DNA from: CAZTYI01 sp964466185
Lineage (GTDB): Bacteria; Chlamydiota; Chlamydiia; Chlamydiales; SM23-39
Reading direction: 5' to 3'
NCBI GenBank assembly: GCA_964466185.1
Contig: CAYXMS010000004.1
Location: 1 to 64,000 of the forward strand
DNA: 64,000 nt
This document shows positions 11,301 through 18,682 of this stretch, one piece after another (within the stretch, counting starts at the first letter, position 1; every line of letters starts with the position of its first letter). The translations under genes were made by a program, and so were the position numbers. Under the pieces are notes generated by a model. The model searched no databases and had not been told where the DNA came from. It worked only from the letters and a program-made list of their open reading frames with translations.

Positions 11301-11787
11301 TAATGATCAGCTGGCTGTTTTCCAGTAAGACTTCTAAAAGAGCCTCCGCAGAAATCATCGGCCGAATAATGTTGGCTACAGATTCGATCTTGACATTTCT
11401 AATCGTAAAAACCCTGGTCACTATAGGAGCCTTGTCGTCTTTATTGGTATCAGTGACAATTTTGGCTATTTGTTTGACTTCCGGGTTTTTATGAATCACT
11501 AAATTGCCGTCTTGCTCCAAAAGGGAAAGGCCGTGAATACGCAGAATCTGAATCAGGGTGGCCATTACATTATCCGGTGTAATTTCTTCTTTGGAGACTA
11601 CACTCACCTGGAAATTCAGTTCATTGTCATCAAATAAAAAATTGTTGCCGCAGACACGGGAAGCAAAACGAATATATTCAACCATGGGCACATTGTTAAA
11701 ATTAATAGTATAATTGTCGCTGGCAGCGGCAATCAAATAGGAAAAAGAAAACAATAATAAAAATAACGTTTTTGAAATTTTCTGCAT
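8311..11787 (-). CDS. sctC: T3SS outer-membrane secretin SctC (CdsC, CT674-like)
   Basis: The protein begins with a Sec signal peptide (hydrophobic to about residue 20, ending AAA) and an N0 domain (INFNNVPMVEYIRFASRVCG). A secretin-N domain follows (residues ~120-230). Then come seven tandem copies of an ~80-residue NolW-like domain, each opening with a FFxYKP-type strand and ending with NSLxFTGS and a helix. The C-terminal ~320 residues are the secretin barrel (VFIEVLVVDTTLTNMLNFG; VVMTPKILSQDGKTSTIFIG). At 1158 residues it is longer than most SctC proteins because of the repeats. It forms the outer-membrane ring of the injectisome. A 290-base spacer separates it from the kinase gene upstream, so it probably has its own promoter, with a 20-bp palindrome just before the start. 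Confidence 0.93.
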   Translation of the reverse strand: MQKISKTLFLLLFSFSYLIAAASDNYTINFNNVPMVEYIRFASRVCGNNFLFDDNELNFQVSVVSKEEITPDNVMATLIQILRIHGLSLLEQDGNLVIHKNPEVKQIAKIVTDTNKDDKAPIVTRVFTIRNVKIESVANIIRPMISAEALLEVLLENSQLIITDINANIQKIAELVEIIDSPQNPLVIETYKVQENDPDYLIPLANQIMTPLAEGNPFILVPQVLNGRIYIVSTPKLTEKALGVLASLDSPIKDEIKKNMKSGQVFIYSPIYRNKYEVERALNDIADSLKDSGYSETGLIDVITSRKWIKDTGSFLFAGSPETIVKLTEILNKIDGADTKKAEENFFTYKPKNTSIQELIAAIKEISGNLKKSEMVDSHLLKVLDSAKEVDANQSLMFTGDSSFFKKIKEILASVDEPPSSEALAKGKYFLYKLKNVSGAVIEEDLDNFIDKLKAQKIKNPQLIHTLENIRWIKETNSLLITGSEKTIDEAKQIIAEYDIARGSNGGPSDNFFIYKPQFVSPQYIEKSLKDIAKSLEKARLSDPSLLASIKGLKYVDTTNSLAFTGSKTTIEKIKNLLSTIDVPSAMSVKGDKKGKPTYFLYQIKKAPYQQLTASIRAFANDLKNTAVDPDFIEALNSMKYKSETNSLLFTGAPEDLEKVKAIIERFDVPSLGETIPEYSGAFFVYKPKYLSGPALESVLREFSDHLKTTGFTDQSLFNTIQNMRWVEKNNSLIFSGDTKSIEEVKQILATFDVPGQTESSPADSIQSIEEDTSFLVYKLQYHKGSEIQNALKQIAKELIKNESKTKRELVDAINSLQWIQITNSLLSTGSPSVMGKLKELISSLDIPLKQVFIEVLVVDTTLTNMLNFGLDWGSKFKFKNRFSAGTSNSPYSNSNSLDTFTQNLGNISESNTPTGSSIPFVDGFDLGVIGDIIMHKGKSFLSLGSFIQALQTDDESSVVMTPKILSQDGKTSTIFIGTNIPYLGSQTDIVGGATSSTTQNLEYRDVGMDLSITPMLGNGDVVTLDIDLKRSAVDSNSSSSTVSGITTSKTAMQTTVHIPNKNFLVLSGMVTDTKTKKREGLPCLGGLPWIGAAFSKNNNLEDKRNVVIFIRPHIINSYQDMVALTESQEDYFKEKSGSPILEQELDEAAEMIKSLGE

Positions 11788-11800
11788 AAGCCCACTTAAA

Positions 11801-11820
11801 GGTAATAATATGTTATTACC
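11801..11820. promoter_or_regulatory. Palindrome immediately upstream of sctC
   Basis: The sequence GGTAATAATATGTTATTACC is an eight-base perfect inverted repeat around TATG, placed 13 bases before the sctC start codon. In the RNA it could form a hairpin close to the ribosome binding site; in DNA it looks like an operator half-site pair. No protein can be assigned to it. Confidence 0.4.
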
Positions 11821-12078
11821 CTTCTTTTTGAATCCTAAAATAGTTTGTCAAATATTTGCAATTCTTTTGCTTAATAATTTGTCTGGTTTTAATGCTTTTT
11901 TGAAACTTTTTTAATATTTAACGGTTTTTAATATAGTTTTTATTTTAATTTTTTTTAAACTTTGCATTTTAAAGAGCCTTTTTCGGCTGCCGTGCTTATA
12001 GGTTAACAAAAACGCTTTTTTTAGAGAGATTTTTTTTAAGATCTTAATTAGATAATTAAATCTTTGGTAAATAAAATG
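11821..12078. promoter_or_regulatory. Intergenic region holding the likely sctC promoter
   Basis: This AT-rich spacer separates the kinase gene from sctC (both minus). A TTGACA hexamer on the minus strand at about 11846-11851 is the best -35 candidate, but no good -10 lies 17 bases downstream. No clear rho-independent terminator follows the kinase gene. Confidence 0.3.
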
Positions 12079-12888
12079 CTAAATTTTGCTTAAATATTCA
12101 GATAGGTCTAAGATAAAATCGCCAATTTCTTGGTAGCGGTCTTGGACATCTATAGCAAGTGCTTTTTGTAGAATAATTTTTAGCCTAGGATCAAAAGAAG
12201 ATAGATTAATGCGTCCGTCAAAATTTTTATGGGTGAGCAGTTCATAGGCAATTAGGGCCAAAGAATAAATATCGCTGTTAAATAAAAGCGGAAGGGAGCT
12301 TTTCTGCTCGGGACTCATGTAAGTAGGCGTTCCGGAAAGTTTGCCGGTTTCCTCCAAATTTAAAGAGGCAATGCCAAAATCAATAATTTTAACATTCTCA
12401 TCTGTAGTAACAATAATATTTTCCGGTTTCAAGTCGCGATGGATAATTCCGTTGGCATGTAGATGCGATAGGCCATAAGAGATTTGCTGGATATAAAAAA
12501 GCGCTTGTTTGATAGATAGATTTTGCTTTTCAATCAGTTTTCTTAAGGAAAAACCTTCAATAAATTCTAAAGCTATAAAATAACCCTTTTCAAATTTGCC
12601 ATGCTCGTAAAGCCTGACTATGTTGGGATGGTTGATCGAGGCTATAATTTGAGCTTCTTTTAAAAAACGCTCGATAAGTTCCGGTTTTTTTAAAAGAGCA
12701 AAAGATAAAACTTTGAGCATCAATTTTTTCTTGCTCTCGGGAAGCGTGGCTAAATAAATATAGCTCATGCCTCCTTTGCTATATAGCTTTTCAATTTTAT
12801 AAGGCCCAATATAACTGGGAACTGGAGTTTTTTGGCTTTTATCAAATACCGGTTTAGTAATATTTTTAGAGAAAAATGGATCTCTCAT
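12079..12888 (-). CDS. Ser/Thr protein kinase (Pkn5 position, CT673-like)
   Basis: This is a Hanks-type kinase domain and almost nothing else (269 residues). Visible motifs are the glycine-rich loop (YSKGGMSYIY), the catalytic loop HRDLKPENIIV, the DFG motif in KIIDFGIAS, and the SGTPTYMSPEQ activation segment. All key catalytic residues appear intact. The gene sits between sctQ and sctC, exactly where chlamydiae encode Pkn5. Chlamydiaceae Pkn5 is, as I recall, longer, so this one seems reduced to the kinase domain. No transmembrane helix or signal is seen, so it acts in the cytosol or is delivered by the T3SS. The substrate is unknown; FHA domains in SctD of the same cluster would be natural phosphothreonine readers. 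Confidence 0.85.
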   Translation of the reverse strand: MRDPFFSKNITKPVFDKSQKTPVPSYIGPYKIEKLYSKGGMSYIYLATLPESKKKLMLKVLSFALLKKPELIERFLKEAQIIASINHPNIVRLYEHGKFEKGYFIALEFIEGFSLRKLIEKQNLSIKQALFYIQQISYGLSHLHANGIIHRDLKPENIIVTTDENVKIIDFGIASLNLEETGKLSGTPTYMSPEQKSSLPLLFNSDIYSLALIAYELLTHKNFDGRINLSSFDPRLKIILQKALAIDVQDRYQEIGDFILDLSEYLSKI

Positions 12889-12944
12889 AGATTCCTGTTA
12901 ATGTAATCCTTAGGTTTTAATATACTGTTTTAGATTAAAGATAA

Positions 12945-14108
12945 TTATTTTATCTCTAAAATTCTAACGCCTAATTTTTCGCCTAAATGTACCAGCTCGC
13001 CGCGAGCAAACTTTTTGCCATTAACGCATAGATCCACCCCTTCTTCTAAAGATGAGGGCAGTTCTAAAAAATTGCCCGGCTGTAAAGCAGTCATCTCACT
13101 AAGCGGCATTTGCATTCTGGAAAGCTCTGCGGTAATAGTCAAAGGTAAATCATCAATAGAGACTTGTTTTTTACTCTCTGAAGCTTTGATTTCTTGCTTT
13201 GCTGCAGGTTTTTCGCTTTCTTCAAGAATCGGTTTTTTTTCTTGGTTTTCCATAACAGGTTCCTCTAAATGTGCAAAATCTATAATTTGCATTTTTTCTT
13301 TTTTTAACTTGACCTGGAAAATAGGGACGGAATAAAGCTGTACTTTGATACTGTCAAGCCCTGTTTTAGGATCAAAATAAATTTTATCAGCCAGTAGAAA
13401 ATCGCCCGGCTTAATAGTTTTTAGCTCATTCACTGTGAGTTGGGTTTCCGCTAAGATAAAACTTAAAGGCAGCTGCAGATTTTTCTGCAAAGCAGAAAAA
13501 AATAAAGAACCTTTGCTTTTATGATACTGGTTCCAGCTAAATCTGAAGTCAGGTGTTAAAGCAATCTTGAGCGGAAAGGTTTTTTCGTTGAAAGTGATTT
13601 GAAAATCTAAACAAAAAGTAGTTTTGCTTTGGATTTCAGCTTCTTCAATAATTTTAAAATTAAGACCTTGAAAAAGTTTTTCTTTTTGCAGAAGTTTTAA
13701 AATTTGTAAAATCGCATACCTTAAAAAACCTTCTTTTAAAGCCTTGGATAAAAAATCTCCTTGGCCGGCTGTACTGGAAAAAGCACTTCGAAGTAATTCC
13801 TCAGGTTCGTTTCTGTCTAAAATTAAATAAAAAGAACCAATTAAAGGAGTCAGACTAAAGCATATTTGTAGAGCATCTGCTCCAAAAGAGTTAAAAATAT
13901 CTTCCGTCTTTTCCCATTTGGCTGTTTGAAATTCTAAATTCAGATTTTCTAGGTTCAGTGTTTTTTGCAGATTTTGAGTAAAATTTTCTAAATCTATCGG
14001 CTCTCCTCTTAAAAGAGGTATTTCATTACCCGCTAAAAGCTGGTCAGAAATTTTTTTTAAAAATAAATCATTGGCTTTTACAGACTGTGCTTTTTTCACA
14101 TTACCCAC
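12945..14108 (-). CDS. sctQ: T3SS cytoplasmic sorting-platform protein SctQ (CdsQ, CT672-like)
   Basis: The 387-residue protein has the SctQ layout: a diverged N-terminal part, then two SpoA (FliM/FliN C-terminal) domains. The first SpoA is around residues 215-275 (LTVNELKTIKPGDFLL). The second is at the C-terminus (MPLSEMTALQPGNFLELP to VHLGEKLGVRILEI). Between them is a charged linker rich in Glu and Lys. SctQ forms the cytoplasmic ring or pods to which the ATPase complex and cargo-chaperone pairs dock. It lies 2 bases after the sctP gene and 56 bases before the kinase gene. A shorter SpoA product from internal initiation is known in other systems and could be made here. Confidence 0.9.
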   Translation of the reverse strand: MGNVKKAQSVKANDLFLKKISDQLLAGNEIPLLRGEPIDLENFTQNLQKTLNLENLNLEFQTAKWEKTEDIFNSFGADALQICFSLTPLIGSFYLILDRNEPEELLRSAFSSTAGQGDFLSKALKEGFLRYAILQILKLLQKEKLFQGLNFKIIEEAEIQSKTTFCLDFQITFNEKTFPLKIALTPDFRFSWNQYHKSKGSLFFSALQKNLQLPLSFILAETQLTVNELKTIKPGDFLLADKIYFDPKTGLDSIKVQLYSVPIFQVKLKKEKMQIIDFAHLEEPVMENQEKKPILEESEKPAAKQEIKASESKKQVSIDDLPLTITAELSRMQMPLSEMTALQPGNFLELPSSLEEGVDLCVNGKKFARGELVHLGEKLGVRILEIK

Positions 14109-14110
14109 TT

Positions 14111-15666
14111 TTATACTCCAGTGTCTTGATCTTTGCCAACAGAGGGCTTGCGTTTAAATTCCATAGGCTCGTGCTCAGCTCTAATATCATTAACCTTAAA
14201 ATTTAAATCTGCTTTGTTAAAAGCAGTCTGCAGACTGCCCATATTCTCACGAATAATAGTAATCGCTTCTTCGCTTCCAGTAAAGGTAATATTATAAGAA
14301 TCAGGTGCTGTAGAAAATTTTTCAAAGGTTACTTTGGTTCCATAAAAACGGGATGAACTAAATTCGGGGTTGCTTAAAATAATATCAGTTTTGGAAATGC
14401 CCTGGCTTTCCATGTGGATTAAAGAGCCTACCATATGCTCGAAAAGAGGAACCATTTCTGTTGGTAGAACATTGTTAACCGGCGTTGTTGTACTGACTGC
14501 TTGAGAGCGCACTTCCTGCGGTGGATTAAATATAATAAAATTAGTCTGTTGAGGTTTTTGCTCAGGTTTAAAAGATTCTCCCTTTCCTAAATTTGCAAAA
14601 GGGGATTCCTTTTTAGTTTTGTGTTTAACTCTTTCTTTTTCAGGACGAAGCCTGGGAATTTCTTTTTCTATAAATTTGTCCAGCTCTTTAGCCTTGCTTG
14701 GATATTTTTCTCGGATTTCTTTTGCTAAAACTTTGGCTTCAGGTACATCTTGCTCAGCTTTTTGGAAAATTTCTAAAAGATCTTTGTCAGTTACTTGGGC
14801 TTTTTGTCCACTCTCTTCTAAGTCAGGAACAATAATGGCTGTTTCTTCGCCCGGTTTTTCCATTTGCTTAAAAGTGGAAATTTTTTGCTTGAGATTGTCA
14901 GGTATTGAAAAAGTTGTTTTACCTTCAGCTTTTTTTTGTACTGGTTTAGTTTCTTTTTGAGAATTGTTCCCGTCTGTTTGAAATTGGGCAAATTTTTCTT
15001 GCTCGGGAGGTGTTTTTGGTTGGTCTGCTTCTTTAAAAGGCTCTGACTGTACTTTTTTAGCATCTTCATGCATGTTTTTTTGCTGNNNNNNNNNNNNNNN
15101 NNNNNNNNNNNNNNNNNNNNNNNNNNNNNNNNNNNNNNNNNNNNNNNNNNNNNNNNNNNNNNNNNNNNNNNNNNNNNNNNNNNNNTTGAAGCAGTTGCTT
15201 GTTCCTTTGGCTGTTCTTTGCCGGAAGTTTTAGCTTCAGTTTTTTTTTGTACTGGTTTAGTTTCTTTTTGAGAATTGTTCCCGTCTGTTTGAAATTGGGC
15301 AAATTTTTCTTGCTCGGGAGGTGTTTTTGGTTGGTCTGCTTCTTTAAAAGGCTCTGACTGTACTTTTTTAGCATCTTCATGCATGTTTTTTTGCTGTCCT
15401 TTGGGAAAAGTAGTTTTACCTTCAGTTTTTTTCTGAGAAGTTGAAGCAGTTGCTTGTTCCTTTGGCTGTTCTTTGCCGGAAGTTTTAGCTTCAGTAGATT
15501 TAAAATGCTTTTTCCCTTTTTTAATTTCTTTAGAAGAAAATTGATTCGGCTGTTTAGAATCTGCCTTTTCGTAGGCTTTTTTAAAAGCCTTGCTGTTCGG
15601 CTTTTCTTTTTTTTCTGTTTTGCCGTCATCTGCATTAGGAAAAGAAGGGGAAATTGGTTTGTCCAT
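14111..15666 (-). CDS. sctP: T3SS needle-length ruler SctP (CdsP, CT671-like), interrupted by an assembly gap
   Basis: The open frames on either side of the N gap are one gene. The N-terminal and central parts are Lys-, Glu-, Gln-rich and disordered, built on an 85-residue (255-base) tandem repeat that includes TEAKTSGKEQPKEQATAS and MHEDAKKVQSEPFKEADQP. The C-terminal ~120 residues form a compact domain (MVPLFEHMVGSLIHMESQG; ITFTGSEEAITIIRENMGSL) in the position of the substrate-switching domain of SctP/FliK proteins. Synteny (between sctO and sctQ) supports the call. The gap should hold 44 bases plus a multiple of 255, which restores the frame and gives at least 500 residues. The ribosome binding site lies in the last codons of sctO. 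In other systems SctP length sets needle length. Confidence 0.85.
14930..15480. repeat. Tandem 255-bp coding repeats in sctP
   Basis: About 155 bases at 14930-15085 recur almost perfectly at 15240-15396, and 15186-15239 recurs at 15441-15494. The near identity shows a recent duplication or recent homogenisation. At least two units are present and the copy number is unresolved because of the gap. Confidence 0.9.
15086..15185. other. Assembly gap of 100 N inside the 255-bp repeats of sctP
   Basis: Exactly 100 N, a placeholder. Sequence ending at 15085 matches sequence ending at 15396, and sequence from 15186 matches sequence from 15441. With the 255-base period, the missing part corresponds to 15397-15440, so the true length is 44 bases plus a multiple of 255. 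Confidence 0.95.
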
Positions 15667-15669
15667 AAT

Positions 15670-16176
15670 TTAATGACCCTTTTTACGATTTTTATGTTTT
15701 CTTACATGCCTGACCGATCCCATCTCGTCTTCTTCTTTGGCTTCTTCTTTGAGCTCTTCAAAATAAGCTTCTTTTTGCCATTGCTCTTTGTGGATATTAA
15801 ATTTTTCTAAATCCTTTTTTTTCTCAAAAAGATCTTTTTTAGCATCCTCCAGTTCTTTTTCCGCTTTTTCCACTTCTTTTTTTTGCTGTTTCACTTGCTG
15901 CTGTTTTTCCTTGAGCTGGTCTTTGACAATGTCTAGATAGTTTTTCATCATTTCAATTTTTTCATAATGCTCGCCTTTATCTAATGCTTGCCTAATCTGA
16001 TTTAACTTGGCTACTTTGTGCTCTAACACTTTGTTTTTTTCTTCTTCTGCTTGATACAGTTTTTCTTCTTCATCTAAAAGTTTTTGGGTCTTTTCTTCAA
16101 AAACTTTGACGGCTTGTTCAAATTTACGCTTTTTTATTTTTAAAACATCGGAAAGCGGATATTTTTCTTTGCCCAT
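15670..16176 (-). CDS. sctO: T3SS central stalk protein SctO (CdsO, CT670-like)
   Basis: The 168-residue protein is almost entirely a long, charged antiparallel coiled coil (KKRKFEQAVKVFEEKTQKLL and many EKK/EEE heptads), the shape of SctO/FliJ proteins. SctO inserts into the central pore of the SctN ATPase hexamer and links it to the export gate. The gene lies 7 bases downstream of sctN and 3 bases upstream of sctP, in the standard chlamydial order. The sequence is too low in complexity for a firm call from composition alone, so the call rests on length, coiled coil and position. Confidence 0.85.
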   Translation of the reverse strand: MGKEKYPLSDVLKIKKRKFEQAVKVFEEKTQKLLDEEEKLYQAEEEKNKVLEHKVAKLNQIRQALDKGEHYEKIEMMKNYLDIVKDQLKEKQQQVKQQKKEVEKAEKELEDAKKDLFEKKKDLEKFNIHKEQWQKEAYFEELKEEAKEEDEMGSVRHVRKHKNRKKGH

Positions 16177-16183
16177 ATGAGTC

Positions 16184-17497
16184 TTAACTAAACAGTTTCA
16201 GCAGCTCTTGCAGAGATTTTTCAAAAGTAGATTTGTCTTGCACTTGCTGTTTTAAAAAACGATTGACCTTATCTATATACTTAATAGCAAAATCAGCATC
16301 TTTGTCAGAGCCCGGCTTATATTCTCCAATCCGGATTAACAGCTCGTTTTTTTTGTAGTTTGCTAGCACTTCCCTTAGCTTGCCAACCTGCTCCTGGTGT
16401 TTTTTATCAACAATGTTAGGAAATACCCGGCTGATGGAGGTTAGTACATCAATAGCCGGATAATGATACTTTCTGGCCAGCTCATTGGATAGGTTGATGT
16501 GCCCGTCTAAAATAGACCTGGTCTCGTCGGCAACCGGTTCATTTAAATCATCTCCCGCTACTAAAATAGTATAAAAAGCGGTAATCGAACCTTTGTCCGA
16601 ATTGCCCGATCTTTCCAATAGCTTGGGCAAAACGGCAAATACAGAAGGCGTATATCCCGCTCTGGCAGGAGGCTCTCCTGCAGCTAGGCCAATCTCCCGG
16701 ATCGCTCTGGCATATCTGGTAACAGAGTCCATCATTAAAATTACCGATTTGCCCTGGTCGCGGAAATATTCGGCAATGGCTGTTCCAACTAAGGCCGCAT
16801 TAATCCGTAGCTGCGCTGCCTGGTCAGAGGTGGAAACTACAATCACTGAACGCTTAAGCCCTTCTTCTCCCAAGTCGTCTTTAATAAACTCTTTTACCTC
16901 TCTGCCCCTTTCTCCAATTAGCGCAATCACGTTGACATCCGCTTTGGCATAACGCGAAATCATGCCTAATAGAGTAGATTTGCCAACACCCGAGCCAGCA
17001 AAAATACCTACCCTTTGTCCTTTGCCAACAGTTAAGACAGAATCAAGACAGCGAATCCCAGTAGAAAGCGGCTTCGAAATAATTTCTCGTTTTAAAGGAT
17101 CAGGGGGTTGGCCAACAACAGGATATTCTTCGCTTAAGTTTAAAGGGCCTTTTTCATCGACATCTAAAGGCTCGCCCACACCGTTGATTACCCGCCCCAG
17201 TAACTCTTCCCCCACTTTGATGTGCATAGACATCTGTAAAGGAATAACTTCGGAAGAAGAGCCAATGCCCGCCATATCGCCTAAAGGAGAAAGTAAAACT
17301 TCTTCTTTGGTAAAACCAATAACCTCGGAAATTAAAGGAGTGCCTTTTCTTTTAATTAAACAAACCTCTCCCATTTTAACCTGCGGAACGACTGCCTTGA
17401 TCAGCATGCCAACCACTTCTGTAATCCTGCCATGTACAGCAGTCAGTTCAATCTCGTCTAGCTGATTGATAATTTTGTCATAAGAAGGTGTTTGCAT
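16184..17497 (-). CDS. sctN: T3SS ATPase SctN (CdsN, CT669-like)
   Basis: The 437-residue protein is a flagellar/T3SS-type ATPase. The Walker A loop is GIFAGSGVGKSTLLGMISRY (about residues 165-185). The Walker B region is SVILMMDSVTRYARAIREIG, followed by the family signature ARAGYTPSVFAVLPKLLERS. The N-terminal beta-barrel and C-terminal helical domain are both present, and length is typical. It drives chaperone release and unfolding of substrates at the cytoplasmic face of the injectisome. It lies in a tight operon, 6 bases after the rod-like gene and 7 before sctO. The motif set is that of SctN/FliI rather than of F1-ATPase beta subunits. Confidence 0.96.
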   Translation of the reverse strand: MQTPSYDKIINQLDEIELTAVHGRITEVVGMLIKAVVPQVKMGEVCLIKRKGTPLISEVIGFTKEEVLLSPLGDMAGIGSSSEVIPLQMSMHIKVGEELLGRVINGVGEPLDVDEKGPLNLSEEYPVVGQPPDPLKREIISKPLSTGIRCLDSVLTVGKGQRVGIFAGSGVGKSTLLGMISRYAKADVNVIALIGERGREVKEFIKDDLGEEGLKRSVIVVSTSDQAAQLRINAALVGTAIAEYFRDQGKSVILMMDSVTRYARAIREIGLAAGEPPARAGYTPSVFAVLPKLLERSGNSDKGSITAFYTILVAGDDLNEPVADETRSILDGHINLSNELARKYHYPAIDVLTSISRVFPNIVDKKHQEQVGKLREVLANYKKNELLIRIGEYKPGSDKDADFAIKYIDKVNRFLKQQVQDKSTFEKSLQELLKLFS

Positions 17498-17503
17498 AGG
17501 TTT

Positions 17504-18118
17504 TTACTGGATTTGAATGTTTAAAGTTTGGCGGATGCCTTCGACTACTTTGGAAAGTAAAATCGAAGAAAATTCGATTTCCTGCTGGGCCTGAGCGATT
17601 TTTACCTGCATCAAAAGCATGTTGGCAGGGGTAATCTGTTTTTTCTTTTTGACCATCTCGGAAAGATTGTTTCTGGCTTCCGACAGCTGGCTGTGTCCGT
17701 CTCCGACAAAAGATATAAATTTGGCCACCGGCTGCATGTTCGAAGTATCGGTCTTTTCCAGAATTTTGGTTTTAGAGGCTTTAGCAGCACCATCAATATC
17801 CGCCATAGCATTTTTTAACTTGGTATTCAGCAGCCTTTTATGAGATTCTTTTAGCTTCAGCTGGGGAAATTGTAGAATATTGTTGAATTTCTTTAGCATC
17901 CCGTCAGCATTTTCTAGCTGCTTTAATAGCCCTTCCATGGAAGGAGCTTCGGCAGCCGTTTTTTTATTGCTTACCTGCAAAGGACTGATTTCGCCGGTCG
18001 TTTTTTCCTGCATCAAAGACTGGAATTCTTTTTCATCAGGACCCAGTCCCTGCGGCCCCTGTACGGGCTTCGGGCCGATCTCCGGCAGTTTTTCCGGCTG
18101 AAAAGGTGCATCTACCAT
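17504..18118 (-). CDS. T3SS cluster protein, CT668-like; candidate inner-rod protein
   Basis: A 204-residue protein at the conserved CT668 position between the needle chaperone gene and sctN. The N-terminal ~50 residues are Pro/Gly-rich and disordered (PFQPEKLPEIGPKPVQGPQG). The middle is helical. The last ~40 residues (ANMLLMQVKIAQAQQEIEFS, then SKVVEGIRQTLNIQ) look like the C-terminal helix of T3SS inner-rod (SctI/YscI) proteins. They also resemble the needle subunit in the same operon, which ends with FLLMQLEMARVTQ and a similar helix. I therefore suggest it is the inner rod. No rod gene is otherwise visible in the window. The assignment is an inference from motif and position. Confidence 0.6.
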   Translation of the reverse strand: MVDAPFQPEKLPEIGPKPVQGPQGLGPDEKEFQSLMQEKTTGEISPLQVSNKKTAAEAPSMEGLLKQLENADGMLKKFNNILQFPQLKLKESHKRLLNTKLKNAMADIDGAAKASKTKILEKTDTSNMQPVAKFISFVGDGHSQLSEARNNLSEMVKKKKQITPANMLLMQVKIAQAQQEIEFSSILLSKVVEGIRQTLNIQIQ

Positions 18119-18124
18119 GAACTT

Positions 18125-18601
18125 TTATCTCTTGTTTTTAGTTGGCTTCTTTTTTATATTAGCTTTGCTCTTGGCTTTCTGGATCTCGGCAGGAGACACT
18201 TCTTTTTTAATGAATTTGTCATTAAAATTAAGCGCAGTATGCGATAGCTTCTTAGTTGTTTTGTCTGAAGATTTCTCCGTCTCTTTGAGAATCTTTTCTC
18301 CTTTGACAATTTCCTTGGGCATCCAACTCAGCGTAATGCCTAAAAAAGTTTTGGCCATCAAATTGTCCGGTTCTTTTTTTAACACTTTTTCAAAGCATTT
18401 GGCCGCTTCTTTGAGATTTAAAAGATGCAGCTGTAAATAGCCCCGGCCAATCTCCGGTAGGACATTATCCGCCGGCTTGAGCAGATCGGCAGCTTTAAAC
18501 AGGCTGGTGGCTGCCGGCTCGTCCATTTGGTTGACAGCTATAAAACCCGCTTCTAAAAAGAGCTCAAAATTATCTTGATACTTTGCTATTATCTCTTTCA
18601 T
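18125..18601 (-). CDS. sctG: TPR-type needle chaperone (CdsG, CT667-like)
   Basis: The 158-residue protein has two to three TPR helix pairs in its first ~95 residues (for example DEPAATSLFKAADLLKPADN and LKEAAKCFEKVLKKEPDNLM), followed by a lysine-rich tail. In chlamydiae the CdsG position, next to the needle gene, encodes a TPR-like protein that together with CdsE keeps the needle subunit soluble. The order here (CdsD, CdsE, CdsF, CdsG) is conserved. It ends 6 bases before the rod-like gene, and about 80 bases separate it from sctF. Confidence 0.8.
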   Translation of the reverse strand: MKEIIAKYQDNFELFLEAGFIAVNQMDEPAATSLFKAADLLKPADNVLPEIGRGYLQLHLLNLKEAAKCFEKVLKKEPDNLMAKTFLGITLSWMPKEIVKGEKILKETEKSSDKTTKKLSHTALNFNDKFIKKEVSPAEIQKAKSKANIKKKPTKNKR

Positions 18602-18682
18602 CTTATTTCCTTTTTTGTCTAACTTACGCGGCTGTTTGCTCAGCCCTGGTTTTTAATATAAGCTCATTAAGCATTAAACTGA

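Noticed and set aside
8438..11494. Many plus-strand frames of 60-130 codons opposite sctC
   Set aside because: They are antisense shadows caused by the codon use of sctC; none has a ribosome binding site or domain.
11959..12010. Possible terminator after the kinase gene
   Set aside because: Only a four-base stem (AGCC/GGCT) is present, too weak to call.
14930..15494. Regular repeats that might suggest a CRISPR array
   Set aside because: The repeats are 255 bases long, contiguous and in frame within a coding gene; there are no spacers and no cas genes.
15066..15635. 189-codon lysine-rich frame within sctP
   Set aside because: It is an out-of-frame shadow of the sctP repeats; the in-frame reading is continuous once the gap length is corrected.
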